Of a DNA stretch of 64,000 nt, positions 45,650-54,553 are shown one piece after another (the first letter of the stretch is position 1; every line of letters begins with the position of its first letter). Where the stretch lies: contig JAIQFG010000003.1 of NCBI GenBank assembly GCA_020073375.1, positions 47,810-111,809 on the forward strand. The letters run 5' to 3'. This DNA comes from Terriglobia bacterium (GTDB taxonomy: Bacteria; Acidobacteriota; Terriglobia; Acidiferrales; UBA7541). Both the position numbers and the translations under genes were made by a program. Below the pieces are notes generated by a model, which saw only the letters and a program-made list of their open reading frames with translations, was not told the origin of the DNA and ran no database searches.

Positions 45650-45684
45650 AAAATAAAGGGAGGAGACCGAGGTCCCCTCCCGAG
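45650..45684 (-). terminator. Intrinsic terminator of the pilMNOPQ operon
   Basis: On the minus strand GGGAGGGGACC and GGTCTCCTCCC form a stem with a TC loop, followed by TTTATTTT. It lies between the pilQ stop and the pepQ ATG, touching the latter. Confidence 0.8.
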
Positions 45685-45710
45685 TCAAGAGATATTGTAG
45701 CCTGTGGAAC

Positions 45711-47615
45711 TTAGCCCGGCAAAATGCGGGGCGTCAGGAAGAAGAGCAATTCCTGGGTGGAAACGTTGACGGTGGTGTGCTTAAAGAGGTTCCCGATCAG
45801 GGGCACGCTGCCGAGCAGCGGCACCTGGTCGACGCTGGTGTTTTGATTGGTGATCACGACTCCGCCGATGACCACCGTGCCGCCGTCATTGATCAGCACC
45901 TTGGTCTCGGTCGATTGCGTGTCCAGAGCAGGAGTGCCCTGAATTCGCGCGATGCCCTGGTCGATCTGCGTGTTTTCCACGGTCACGTCCAGGAATACGG
46001 TGCCCTCCGCGGTGATCTGCGGCGTGACTTCCAGCTTCAGCACGGCGTCGATGTATTGCACGGCAATCGTGTTGTTGATGTTGGTCTGAATCGGGATCTT
46101 GGTGCCCTGCTTGACGGTCAGCTTCTCGTTGTTCTGGGTCACGCCTCTCGGTTCCGAGAGGACTTTTCCGACGCCGCGGCTTTCCATCAGGCTCAGCATG
46201 AAGTCAACGGCGTAGTTATGCCCCTGCGTGGAGATCGTGAAGCCGCTATTTGGAGCGGTCGCGCCCAGATTCGAGACCAGCGGAATGGAATTTCCAACGC
46301 CCGAAGTGGATGAGAACGGCGGAATGATCGAGTGGATCACCGGGCTCAGGAACGTAGGGTTGCCCACCAGGCCGCCCAGCGCCGTGTTTCCGGTCGTGTT
46401 CAGCGGAGTGGAAAACCCGAATTGCGTGCCGACTTCCCGCGCGAATGATCGCGAAGCCTGCACCACGCGGGCGTCGATTTCCACCTGCTGCGATTTCCGG
46501 TCCAGCTGGCGCAGCAGATCGTCGATCTTGGGAATCGAGGAAGGAATGTCGCGAATGATCAGCGTGTTCGACCGGATGTCGGCATAGACGTCGCCGCGAG
46601 TGGTCAGGAATTTCTTGATTGTCGGCGTCATTTTGTCGGCCTGGGCGTAGCTCAGGACGCGCGTGACGGTCACCGGCTCGATGGCTTCGCTTTCGGCCTT
46701 GAGCAGGTCGCGGCGCTGATCGGCTTCATGCCTCAAGGTATCCTGCGTGGCGATGCGCAGCACGTTGCCGTCGATTTCCTTAGTCAAGCCGTTGTTGCGC
46801 AGCACGATGTCCAGGCCCTGATCCCAGGGTACTTCGTCCAGAACCAGCGTCACCGTTCCGCGCACCGAAGGATCCAGAACCACATTCAGTCCGCTGATTT
46901 CGTGAATCAGGCGGAAGAAATCCTTCAGGTCCACGTCCTTCAAGTTCACGGAAATGGGGTCGCCCGTGTATTTCTTGTTCGGCGTAGCGCCGGCCGGCAT
47001 CTGCGGCGCGGAAGTGGCGTCCTGCGGCTGGGGCGCTGCCGGAGGATTCGCGGGACGGGCAAATCCCGGATTGCTGCCCGTCAAAGAACCAGGAAGCGGC
47101 ATTTCAGGAGCGCTCGCGTTTGCCAGCTTGCGTACGACGGGCGTGCGCGCTGGATGAAACGCAGCCGGGGTCGCGACGGTCGCGGGTGCAGCAAAGGAAA
47201 TCGTGACGCCGGAGGCATCGCTCTCGCCGGTGAAGGAAACCGGCTGCGAAAGATCGATTACCACGCGCGATTTACCGGGAACGGGCTGTCCCACGCGAAC
47301 GGCCGTTACCGGCGCGTAGGTGCTGGAAATCTTCCTGAGCCTGGGAGCAAGTTGCGCGGTGGAAAAATCCAGAACCAGGCGCGGCGGCGAATCCAGACGC
47401 GAGGATTCGTAGCGAAGATCTCCGGTCCCGGTAATCCGCACGGTGGTCAACTGACCCGCGCGATCCACCATAACTTCCGAGATCGACGCCGGCTGCGCCG
47501 TCGTGCTCACGGCCGCTTGCGGGGCGCCCTGCGCGTTCGCCGGTAGAGCCGCGAGCGCTGCGGCGCCCGCCAGCAGCAGGCTACCGAACCCGAAGGCCGG
47601 CGATTTGATCTTCAT
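45711..47615 (-). CDS. pilQ: Type IV pilus secretin PilQ
   Basis: 634 residues. A signal peptide (~1-28), one AMIN domain (RYESSRLDSPPRLVLDFSTA), a Pro/Ala linker, an STN/N0 domain (ISVNLKDVDLKDFFRLIHEI), N1 repeats, and the secretin domain (VGKVLSEPRGVTQNNEKLTV, VFLDVTVENTQI, PLLGSVPLIGNLFKH, LLFFLTPRIL). It forms the outer-membrane pilus pore. AGGAGAACAGCA precedes the ATG, which overlaps the pilP stop by 4 bases. Last gene of the operon. Confidence 0.96.
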   Translation of the reverse strand: MKIKSPAFGFGSLLLAGAAALAALPANAQGAPQAAVSTTAQPASISEVMVDRAGQLTTVRITGTGDLRYESSRLDSPPRLVLDFSTAQLAPRLRKISSTYAPVTAVRVGQPVPGKSRVVIDLSQPVSFTGESDASGVTISFAAPATVATPAAFHPARTPVVRKLANASAPEMPLPGSLTGSNPGFARPANPPAAPQPQDATSAPQMPAGATPNKKYTGDPISVNLKDVDLKDFFRLIHEISGLNVVLDPSVRGTVTLVLDEVPWDQGLDIVLRNNGLTKEIDGNVLRIATQDTLRHEADQRRDLLKAESEAIEPVTVTRVLSYAQADKMTPTIKKFLTTRGDVYADIRSNTLIIRDIPSSIPKIDDLLRQLDRKSQQVEIDARVVQASRSFAREVGTQFGFSTPLNTTGNTALGGLVGNPTFLSPVIHSIIPPFSSTSGVGNSIPLVSNLGATAPNSGFTISTQGHNYAVDFMLSLMESRGVGKVLSEPRGVTQNNEKLTVKQGTKIPIQTNINNTIAVQYIDAVLKLEVTPQITAEGTVFLDVTVENTQIDQGIARIQGTPALDTQSTETKVLINDGGTVVIGGVVITNQNTSVDQVPLLGSVPLIGNLFKHTTVNVSTQELLFFLTPRILPG

Positions 47616-48367
47616 TGCTGTTCTCCTGGACTTGGGTAAAGTCGCTTGGTCACCTGACGTTCGAGAGGCTTTCCAAATGCGTCTTTGCCAAACTCGTGGA
47701 ACGATATGGCTTCGAGCGTGATCTTATCGACCGAGCCGTCGTACAATTTGTCGCCTTCCCTCAGGAAGTACACACGCTTCTGTGGATTGGAAACGATGGC
47801 GATCATTCCGCCGGACCCGCGCACAATTCCGTCAATATGCAGCGAGCCCACGACCAGCCCGGCTTTGCCCGGGGGGAGGTTCTCGGGAGGCGCGTTGGCC
47901 GCCTGGGCCTTGTTCAGCAGCGCTTCAAACGGATCGCGCCGCGCCACGTTTGTTTTTTCCGCCGGTTTCTCGGCGGGCTGTTTCGCTGCGGCCGCCTTTT
48001 CCGCGGGCACGGCAGCCGCTTTCGCGCCGGGTTTTTCCGCTGCCGGAGCCTTGGCCGCGGCCGCAGGCGTCTTCGCCGGAGCTTTTGCGGCGGCGGGAGG
48101 CGTTTTTTGCGCGGCTTTGGCCGCAGCAGGCGGCGCCTGTTCGGGCGCTTTCGCCTTCGCGGCCGGTTTCTTGGCCGTGTTCTGGATCGGCTCGGAGGCG
48201 GGCGCCTGGGCCGCCGGCGCCGGTTGGGAAGCGCCTGCCCCCTTCATCAACTGATCGCGCACCGAATTCGGCGAGACGTTCGGATGCTCTTGCGCGAACG
48301 CGCATGTTGCAAGAACCACCGGCAGAGCCAGCGGCAACAGTGTTCGCGAGAACTTTGCGAATCGCAT
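47612..48367 (-). CDS. pilP: Type IV pilus lipoprotein-like PilP
   Basis: 251 residues. A signal sequence (LLPLALPVVLATCAFAQ, with a Cys that could be lipidated) precedes a very long Ala/Pro/Lys linker (~50-150). The PilP beta domain follows: RRDPFEALLNK, LVVGSLHIDGIVRGSGGMIA, VYFLREGDKLYDGSVDKIT. The linker is longer than in model PilP proteins and would span the periplasm from PilNO to PilQ. The name rests on position and on the C-terminal domain. The first upstream ATG lies in a hairpin, so a later one is used. Confidence 0.85.
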   Translation of the reverse strand: MRFAKFSRTLLPLALPVVLATCAFAQEHPNVSPNSVRDQLMKGAGASQPAPAAQAPASEPIQNTAKKPAAKAKAPEQAPPAAAKAAQKTPPAAAKAPAKTPAAAAKAPAAEKPGAKAAAVPAEKAAAAKQPAEKPAEKTNVARRDPFEALLNKAQAANAPPENLPPGKAGLVVGSLHIDGIVRGSGGMIAIVSNPQKRVYFLREGDKLYDGSVDKITLEAISFHEFGKDAFGKPLERQVTKRLYPSPGEQQ

Positions 48368-48381
48368 AGTCAATTTACCCC

Positions 48382-48437
48382 GCGGGCTGCTACTGCGGCC
48401 CGCAAACATCATCCGGCGGACTCAAATTCCGCCCGCA
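48382..48437. repeat. Two small hairpins between pilP and pilO
   Basis: GCGGGC/GCCCGC (48382-48403) and GGCGGA/CCGCC (near 48415-48437). The loops resemble those of the hairpins at 19070 and 27774. Confidence 0.5.
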
Positions 48438-48455
48438 ACTTCCATCCCATCCCGC

Positions 48456-49091
48456 CTATTTCTTGGCGGGCGCCGCTTTGGCCGCCGGGGCTGTTCCGGC
48501 ATCCCCCGGCTTGCTGAAGAAAGTGGTCACCAGGCACTTGCCGGTCACCGAGGTTCCGGGACGCACGGGATAGCGCGAAGCCTTGGCGTCCCCAAGACCG
48601 GTGAACGTCAGGTCGCCCACGTTGATGATGCGGGAGAGCCGGCTCAGCCTGGAAAAAAAATCCTCGATGCTGAAATACGGGCCGTCCACTTCGATATCGA
48701 ACGGCAACTCGTAGTGATAATCCTTGGGCACCACGGCCTGAGCGGTCAGCCGGCGGATCGACACGCCCGAGGCCGCCGCCGATTCCTGCAGCAGGCGCAT
48801 GAACTCGTCCAGTTCCTTGTCTTCCGGCACGATGGTCTTCAGGGTTTCCAGTTGCTTTTCCAGGGCGGCCATTTCCAGCTTGAATTCGGCGTTGCGCCGC
48901 TCGTACACCTGAAGTTCCGATACCTGGCGGTTCAAGTCCGAATCCCGGTTGTGGTTGGTTTCCAGATCGCTGCGCAGGCTGGCCACGGGAAACACCGGCA
49001 CGTATTCCCCCGCGCCGATAATCACCAGCGCGAGCGCGAAGAAGACCAGCGCCTGGAGGTACCATGGATATTCGCGAAACGAAATCGCCAT
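48456..49091 (-). CDS. pilO: Type IV pilus inner-membrane protein PilO
   Basis: 211 residues. A short cytoplasmic start, one membrane helix (LQALVFFALALVIIGAGEYV), a coiled coil (~40-90) and the PilO ferredoxin-like part with YHYELPFDIEVDGPYFSIEDFF. It forms the PilN-PilO alignment complex. It starts 8 bases after pilN. There is a short Lys/Ala tail. Confidence 0.93.
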   Translation of the reverse strand: MAISFREYPWYLQALVFFALALVIIGAGEYVPVFPVASLRSDLETNHNRDSDLNRQVSELQVYERRNAEFKLEMAALEKQLETLKTIVPEDKELDEFMRLLQESAAASGVSIRRLTAQAVVPKDYHYELPFDIEVDGPYFSIEDFFSRLSRLSRIINVGDLTFTGLGDAKASRYPVRPGTSVTGKCLVTTFFSKPGDAGTAPAAKAAPAKK

Positions 49092-49099
49092 CGATCCCC

Positions 49100-49723
49100 C
49101 TAGAGTTTCCCCGTCTTGCCGGCGGGCGCCGCGGCAGGCGCCGGCACCGCGGCGGTTTGCGGCAGCCCGAACTGCGCCGTCAGGCTGAACAGATAAATTT
49201 CCACTGCTTTATTGCTTTCGTCCTGGTGCGATTCCTTGATTTCCACGTTCTGGAAATAGCCGGAACGCTTGAGCTGCGTGATGTAATTGGCCACCGCATT
49301 GATCGAACCCGCAGAGCCGTTGATGGTCAGGGCATCGCCCTTCTTGTCAACCGAGGTCAGCCAGAGCGTGTCGGTGCGGCTCACCGTGTTGGCGATGGCG
49401 TCCAGAAACTCCTGGCCGCCGGTGCGATTCCTCTGCAGCTGCTCGATCACTGAAATTCTCTGCTGCAGAATCGTCTTCTGCTTTTCGAAGTTTTGCACCT
49501 GCAGCTTGAGCTGCTCCAGGCGCGCTTTTTCACCCGTCTGTTTCTGGATGTGCGCGAGGACCATTTTATTCTCGCGATCCATCAGCAGATAGTGGCCGTA
49601 CAGAATCCCGGTGCTCGCAACCAGCGCGATGGCCATCAGCACGTATTGCAGCGTGGCTTCGATCGGCACCGCGGTGCGCGTCGCTTTCGGTCGCGTTCTG
49701 CCCAGCAGGTTGATGCGAATCAT
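49100..49723 (-). CDS. pilN: Type IV pilus inner-membrane protein PilN
   Basis: 207 residues. MIRINLLGRTRPK is the PilM-binding INLLG start. A membrane helix (~27-45) and coiled coil follow, then the periplasmic domain (DTLWLTSVDKKGDALTINGS, NAVANYITQLKRSGYFQNVE). Its ATG overlaps the pilM stop by 4 bases, so the stoichiometry is probably coupled. Confidence 0.94.
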   Translation of the reverse strand: MIRINLLGRTRPKATRTAVPIEATLQYVLMAIALVASTGILYGHYLLMDRENKMVLAHIQKQTGEKARLEQLKLQVQNFEKQKTILQQRISVIEQLQRNRTGGQEFLDAIANTVSRTDTLWLTSVDKKGDALTINGSAGSINAVANYITQLKRSGYFQNVEIKESHQDESNKAVEIYLFSLTAQFGLPQTAAVPAPAAAPAGKTGKL

Positions 49724-50772
49724 GGCTCGTCAAAACTCCTGAGCGCCAGGCCCACGGCAATGGCCAGGCGCGGGGCCAACTCGCGAATCTGATCCTCGTT
49801 GTGCCGCCCCGGATTGATCACGATCTTGCGGAACGGGTACATCTCCTCGACCGGTACGGCGAATTCTTCCCGCAACACGTCCATCAAGCCCGGAACGCGG
49901 GAACTGCCGCCGGCCACCACGATTTTCTGGATACTCTCGCCGGTGGCGGTGGCGCGGAAAAAGTCGAATGTCTTCTGGATTTCCAGAACCAGAATGTCCG
50001 TAACCGAACGAAGGATCGTGCCGCGATGCTCCTCGGCCACGCCGGCGATGTTTTCACCGTGCTTGAGCCGCTCGGCGTCCTCGAAGCTCAAGTCGAGTTC
50101 CTTCTGCAGGGCGTCGGTGTACTGGTTGCCGCCGACGGAAACGTCGCGCGTAAACAGCGGAATCCCGCCGCGCACAATGTTGATGTTCATGACGCTGGCG
50201 CCGATGTTGAGCAGCGCGATGGTCTGTCCGGGATCGGGGTCGTAATTGACCTCAAAGCAATTCTGCAGCGCGAAGGCGTCGATATCCACAACCGTGGAAT
50301 TTTTTCCGGCCTGCGCCAGAACGTTGGTGTGATTCAGAATCTTGTCTTTTTTCACCGCCACCAGCAGAACATCCATCTGCGAATCCACCGACTCGAGCAA
50401 TTGATAATCCAGGTTGACGTCGGCGATGTCGAACGGAATGTGCTGGCTGGCTTCGGATTGCACGCGGTCGTAGAGTTCTTCCTCGGTCATCATCGGCAGC
50501 GGCACGCGCTTGACGATCACCGAATGCCCGGAAACGGCGGTGGCCACGTTGCGGGTTTTTATTTTTTGCGTCTCGAAGATGTTGCTGATCGCCCCCGCTA
50601 CCAGCGGAGCGTCCATGATGGCGCCGTCGACCACGGTATCCTGCGCCAGCGGCTCCAAGCCAAAACTCACCAGTTCATAGCCCTGCTTGGTGCTCTTCAA
50701 CTCGACGGCTTTGATCGAGCTGGAACCGATGTCCAAACCCACCAGAGCTTTTTGTTTTGAGCCACCAAACAT
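49720..50772 (-). CDS. pilM: Type IV pilus actin-like ATPase PilM
   Basis: 350 residues with the actin-like fold: ALVGLDIGSSSIKAVEL (phosphate 1), VVDIDAFALQNCFEVN, IALLNIGASVMNINIV (phosphate 2), GGNQYTDALQKELDLSFEDAE and KIVVAGGSSRVPGLMDVL. It docks on the cytoplasmic tail of PilN. First gene of pilMNOPQ, with GAGGGG before the ATG. Confidence 0.96.
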   Translation of the reverse strand: MFGGSKQKALVGLDIGSSSIKAVELKSTKQGYELVSFGLEPLAQDTVVDGAIMDAPLVAGAISNIFETQKIKTRNVATAVSGHSVIVKRVPLPMMTEEELYDRVQSEASQHIPFDIADVNLDYQLLESVDSQMDVLLVAVKKDKILNHTNVLAQAGKNSTVVDIDAFALQNCFEVNYDPDPGQTIALLNIGASVMNINIVRGGIPLFTRDVSVGGNQYTDALQKELDLSFEDAERLKHGENIAGVAEEHRGTILRSVTDILVLEIQKTFDFFRATATGESIQKIVVAGGSSRVPGLMDVLREEFAVPVEEMYPFRKIVINPGRHNEDQIRELAPRLAIAVGLALRSFDEP

Positions 50773-51258
50773 GTCTAAACCCCTCTAGCAGTCCCTAGCG
50801 CCCGCTCGCTTTATCCCGCTCGGCGAATCTTGCGTTCACGCGCCCGTCGTTCCCATCTGGCCTGAATTCAATCCGCTACCGGCGCAGGGAGGCCGAAAGC
50901 TAGCGGCCGTCCCCGCCGAATGATTTGTCCATGCCCGCAAAGCAGGCTTGTGAACGCACAGTTCGGAGGCCCCGCGCTAAGTTTTCCATCTGTGTTTTCA
51001 ATCATTGGCCCCATACGGCCACAGAAACCCGATGCGGCGAGCACGCCTCAAGGCTTGCCGAGTGTGCCGCGCAAATCGAATTTGGCATCCCACACCCGGA
51101 GTGTCAAGCAAACGGATTCGGAAGTTGTTGTGAAGAATACGGGTTAAGCGGCTGAACGGGCGGACAGGAAAAGGACAGAAAATACCATTACTTGTGGTTC
51201 AGTAATACTAGGACTACTATTGCCGGTGCATACGTTGCGGGTGCCTTTTTCGGGCTGC
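50773..51258. other. Intergenic region between ubiD and pilM
   Basis: Nearly 490 bases without a gene. The pilM promoter should lie here on the minus strand. The best candidate is TTGACA at 51107-51102, followed 17 bases later by the poor -10 CAAATT. A small AT-richer patch (AGTAATACTAGGACTACT, ~51200) resembles nothing known to me. Confidence 0.4.
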
Positions 51259-52716
51259 CTATTGTCGTTTCAGTCCCAGCGACTGCCAAATTGTGTCGAT
51301 GTGCTGTTTGGTTCCCTGGTCCATGACAATTTCATCGGGCCACGGACGCCGGAATCCTTCGCTCTCCCACTTGCGCGTGGCGTCGATTCCCATCTTTGAT
51401 CCGTAGTCCTGAATGCGCGAAGCATGGTCCAGGGTGTCCGCCGGACCCATCGCGAACTCGATGTCCCTTTGCGGATCAATCGCGCAAAGCGATTTCCACA
51501 CCACTTCCCGGAAATTTTGCACGTTCACGTCATGATCCACGACCACCACCACCTTGGTGAACATGGCCTGCCCCAACGACCAGATGGCGTGCATGATTTT
51601 TCGCGCGTGCCCGGGATAGGACTTGCGAATGGAGACGATCATCAGGTTGTGAAACACGCCCTCGGCGGGCATGGCCACGTCCACAATTTCCGGATACTGC
51701 ATTTTCATGACCGGAAGAAACACGCGCTCCACCGCATGGCCCATGAAAAAATCTTCTTGCGGCGGCGGCCCCACGATCGTCGTCAGATAGATCGGATCGC
51801 GCCGGTGCGTGATGCAGGTGACGTGAAAAACGGGAAACTCTCCCTCGAGCGAATAAAATCCGGTGTGATCGCCGAAGGGGCCCTCGGTGCGCATCTCTTT
51901 CAAATCCACGTAGCCTTCGAGCACGATTTCCGCGTTGGCGGGAACTTCCAGTTCGGAAGTTTCACAGCGAACCAGTTCCACAGGCTCGCGACGCAGGAAT
52001 CCGGCAAACATCATTTCGTCCAGATCGGGGGGAATCGGCAGGATGCCGGAGAGGCACGTCATGGGATCGGACCCGATGACCACGGCCACGTCGATGCGCC
52101 CGTCGGGATTGGCCAGACGTGCGCGGCGAAAATGTTCGGCGCCGTGCTTCTGCGTCTGCCAGTGCATGCCCGTGGTGCGTTCGTCGTAAACCTGCATGCG
52201 GTACACGCCCACATTGCGCTTCCCCGTTTCCGGGTTGCGCGTAAACACCAGCGGCCAGGTGATGAACCGTCCGGCGTCCTTGGGCCAGCACTGCAAAATG
52301 GGGAAATGAAACAAAGAAATATTTTCGCGGCGGATGACTTCCTTGCACGGGCCGTTCTTCACAGGCTTCGGAAAAAACGAGCCGAGCTCGGCAAGCTTCG
52401 GCAGCATCTTGAGCTTGTCAAGCAAGCCCGACGGCGACTGCATGTCCAGAAACCCGCGGATGCGCGCGCCCACTTCGTCAACGTCGGAAACTTCCAGCGC
52501 CAGATTCATGCGCCGCTCGCTGCCCAGCATATTGATCAGCAGCGGAACGCGAGAACCTTTGGGATGTTCAAACAGCAGCGCCGGCCCGCCTGCGCGCGTC
52601 ACGCGGTCGGTAATCTCGGTGATCTCCAGAACCGGATCGATCTCCGCACTGATGCGGTGCAGCTCGCCCTCTTTTTCCAGCTTTGCGATAAATTCGCGCA
52701 GATCCCTGTACGCCAA
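51259..52716 (-). CDS. ubiD: UbiD-family prenylated-FMN decarboxylase
   Basis: 485 residues. YRDLREFIAKLEKEGELHRI is the UbiD start, with SRVPLLINMLGSERRMNLAL, HWQTQKHGAEHF, EGPFGDHTGFYSLEGEFPVF (catalytic Glu region) and VVVVVDHDVNVQNFREVVWK. It may serve ubiquinone or menaquinone synthesis; no ubiX adjoins it. A GTG eight codons upstream would put the start inside a repeat. The TTG chosen follows AGGGGG with 5-base spacing. Confidence 0.92.
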   Translation of the reverse strand: MAYRDLREFIAKLEKEGELHRISAEIDPVLEITEITDRVTRAGGPALLFEHPKGSRVPLLINMLGSERRMNLALEVSDVDEVGARIRGFLDMQSPSGLLDKLKMLPKLAELGSFFPKPVKNGPCKEVIRRENISLFHFPILQCWPKDAGRFITWPLVFTRNPETGKRNVGVYRMQVYDERTTGMHWQTQKHGAEHFRRARLANPDGRIDVAVVIGSDPMTCLSGILPIPPDLDEMMFAGFLRREPVELVRCETSELEVPANAEIVLEGYVDLKEMRTEGPFGDHTGFYSLEGEFPVFHVTCITHRRDPIYLTTIVGPPPQEDFFMGHAVERVFLPVMKMQYPEIVDVAMPAEGVFHNLMIVSIRKSYPGHARKIMHAIWSLGQAMFTKVVVVVDHDVNVQNFREVVWKSLCAIDPQRDIEFAMGPADTLDHASRIQDYGSKMGIDATRKWESEGFRRPWPDEIVMDQGTKQHIDTIWQSLGLKRQ

Positions 52717-52727
52717 TCCGTCCCCCT

Positions 52728-52884
52728 GTAGGACAGACACTCCTGCCTGTCCCTTCCGTCACATCAGCGAACATCGGCGCATGAAACCTAAATTCGAGTT
52801 CGCGGATGCCTCAAGTGCATTAAAGCCGCCTCGCATACGCGCTTCCCAGCAGCGCGCGGGGACAGACAAGAACGTCCGTCCTAC
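52728..52884. repeat. GTAG-headed paired palindrome, stem family D, long spacer
   Basis: GTAGGACAGACACTCCTGCC at the left and ACAGACAAGAACGTCCGTCC plus TAC at the right, with about 115 bases between. It lies immediately upstream of ubiD. Confidence 0.75.
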
Positions 52885-52967
52885 AACGCACCGCGACACT
52901 CTAGCACGAAATGCAGGATGAAGAATTCTTGCAAGCACCCGGAAGGTTTGCTAGCGTAAGGTTCAGA

Positions 52968-53041
52968 GCGGGCGTCGTACAATGGCAGTATAGAAGCTTC
53001 CCAAGCTTCGGACGTGGGTTCGATTCCCATCGCCCGCTCCA
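52968..53041 (+). tRNA. tRNA-Gly (CCC)
   Basis: 74 bases. Acceptor GCGGGCG pairs with CGCCCGC, followed by T and an encoded CCA. The anticodon stem GAAGC/GCTTC has the loop TTCCCAA, so the anticodon is CCC. GTGGGTTCGATTCCCAT is the T arm. Its last 26 bases are the left attachment site of an integrated element. Confidence 0.95.
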
Positions 53042-53042
53042 T
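53016..53042 (+). repeat. attL (27-bp direct repeat, tRNA-Gly 3' end)
   Basis: GGGTTCGATTCCCATCGCCC followed by GCTCCAT, identical to 63390-63416. Integration here leaves the tRNA intact. Confidence 0.9.
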
Positions 53043-53157
53043 AACCCTCGTTGATTCGGTTGCCCTTGCGCTGCTGACTAAGGAAAAAAGGACTCAGTGG
53101 GGTGCGTTTTGGCCCCAAGTTGGCCCCAAGTCTTATCCGAAGTTCAGTAGGCGAGAC

Positions 53158-53511
53158 ATGAAAGACCTGCAAGCCACAACGCAAGAATTCGCTGCTCTAC
53201 TGCGTATCGAGTTCGCTTCCGAGATCGAGCAAGACGGACACGGATTCAAGCGGCGCGTCTTGCGTTTTCTCAAAGCTGAGCTTCCCCCCGGGCCAGGGCG
53301 CCCACGCACTGAAGCCGTGACTCACGCGACCGAAATGCTGGCCCAGGGCAAGACCTGGCGGCAAATCTATGCGGAATGTCTTCCCCGCAGCATTGGCGGA
53401 CATGATTCACGCCAACTCACACAATACCGCTTGCGCTGCGCCGTTCGGTCCCGCCGCAATGCGCACAAGCGTAGAAAATCTCTCTCCAATTTTTCGGCGA
53501 ACAAAAATTGA
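53158..53511 (+). CDS. Island protein of unknown function (117 aa)
   Basis: MKDLQATTQEFAALLRIEFA begins a helical, basic protein (PPGPGRPRTEAVTHATEMLA, GKTWRQIYAECLPR, LRCAVRSRRNAHKRRKS). The GKTWRQIY piece could be a helix-turn-helix-like segment in a DNA-binding protein. The ATG is the first after the att site at a plausible place; an upstream in-frame ATG lies inside the tRNA. No family was recognised. Confidence 0.65.
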   Translation: MKDLQATTQEFAALLRIEFASEIEQDGHGFKRRVLRFLKAELPPGPGRPRTEAVTHATEMLAQGKTWRQIYAECLPRSIGGHDSRQLTQYRLRCAVRSRRNAHKRRKSLSNFSANKN

Positions 53512-53561
53512 GTCCGATGTTTCGTCTTTTCGCTTTGCGTGTGGACCGGTAGTCTCGAATC

Positions 53562-54023
53562 GTGAAAATGCTCACCCGCGATCAACTCGAAACCCGCAAG
53601 GAAAAGGCAGTCCGGTTCGTGGAGAACGTGTTGGACGACCCTAGCCGAGCGGACGAGATCGCAGATGAAAGCCTGGAAAGTTATGCCCAGCGGCGACAAA
53701 TCCAAATCGTGGAAAACCCAAACGGAGACCTTATGCCAAGAGTACGTCTAATCAATCCCCCTCATGTTTCCAATCCCAGGCGGCAGATCACGCAGCCGAA
53801 TCCACAGTCGGGCCGGTCGGAACTTCTGGCCCGAATTCGGGAGCTTCAGCAGGAAAACAACCAGCTTCAGGACACGCTGGACAAGGTCGCCGACCTCGCA
53901 GCTGCGCCGGAAGACGGCCTTGAAGAAGAACACAACGATCTGGTGGACAAACTGAATGACATCATTGACGTTGTCGCTCCCTCTGAAGATAAAAACGAGG
54001 ACGACGACCTGGGAAACGAGTAG
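53562..54023 (+). CDS. Acidic coiled-coil island protein of unknown function
   Basis: 153 residues from a GTG (or an ATG two codons later). It has RKEKAVRFVENVLDDPSRAD and SYAQRRQIQIVENPNG, then a predicted coiled coil (ARIRELQQENNQLQDTLDKV) and a very acidic end (SEDKNEDDDLGNE). It may be a scaffold or small regulatory protein. The HNH frame that follows overlaps its 3' end. No family name. Confidence 0.65.
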   Translation: MKMLTRDQLETRKEKAVRFVENVLDDPSRADEIADESLESYAQRRQIQIVENPNGDLMPRVRLINPPHVSNPRRQITQPNPQSGRSELLARIRELQQENNQLQDTLDKVADLAAAPEDGLEEEHNDLVDKLNDIIDVVAPSEDKNEDDDLGNE

Positions 54024-54067
54024 CGCGCGGCGGATGCGGCGAGGGTTGGCGGAAGCCGCCCCAGGCA

Positions 54068-54490
54068 ATCACCGACCGCGCCGCGCGTTACCGGGCGAAT
54101 TCCCCACAGTGCCGCCCACATCGGCCACGCACCTGCGCGTTCTGCGGAGCAAAGCAAAACGTCGAAGTGCATCATGTGGACGGCTACGAGGAAAACACCG
54201 AGCCAGCTAATTTGGCGTGGGCCTGCCGGAGTTGCAATACGGCGATAGGCGTTGCGCTGAGAAACGCCGGTCTCGGACAGCGCACACGGCAGTACAACCC
54301 AGCCGCTAAAAGCGCACGCACGTTGAGCCAATGGATTACAGCCGTATTGAGCATGAAGGGCAAATCCGACGCCATGGACCCCGCTACCGCAATCGAGATT
54401 ATCCACGCCACACCACCAGAGCGTCGTTCGCATTTCGCACAGGAAATTTGGAGACTTCGGCGCGAACGGGGCACAGACCTGAAGAAGTAG
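54068..54490 (+). CDS. HNH-endonuclease-like protein; start codon unresolved
   Basis: The frame reads TDRAARYRANSPQCRPHRPR, TCAFCGAKQNVEVHHVDGYE, then NLAWACRSCNTAIGVAL: two CxxC pairs around HHVDG, a compact HNH/zinc fold. A conserved-looking tail follows (SDAMDPATAIEIIHA, FAQEIWRLRRERG). The first normal start, GTG at 54167, would cut off the first CxxC. Between the in-frame stop at 53990 and that GTG there is no ATG, GTG or TTG. I begin at an ATC before the domain. The gene may use a rare start, be frameshifted, or be decaying. Confidence 0.6.
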   Translation: MTDRAARYRANSPQCRPHRPRTCAFCGAKQNVEVHHVDGYEENTEPANLAWACRSCNTAIGVALRNAGLGQRTRQYNPAAKSARTLSQWITAVLSMKGKSDAMDPATAIEIIHATPPERRSHFAQEIWRLRRERGTDLKK

Positions 54491-54553
54491 AACGCACCTA
54501 GAACTCGTTTTTAGACGTTTTTTCTTTTTTTCTTTTTTGGGAGGCTGGACGCA

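Noticed and set aside
53990..54000. Programmed -1 frameshift into the HNH frame at GATAAAAACG
   Set aside because: The heptamer is not a canonical X-XXY-YYZ slip site, and the -1 frame has a TAA exactly at the site, leaving very little room to slip.
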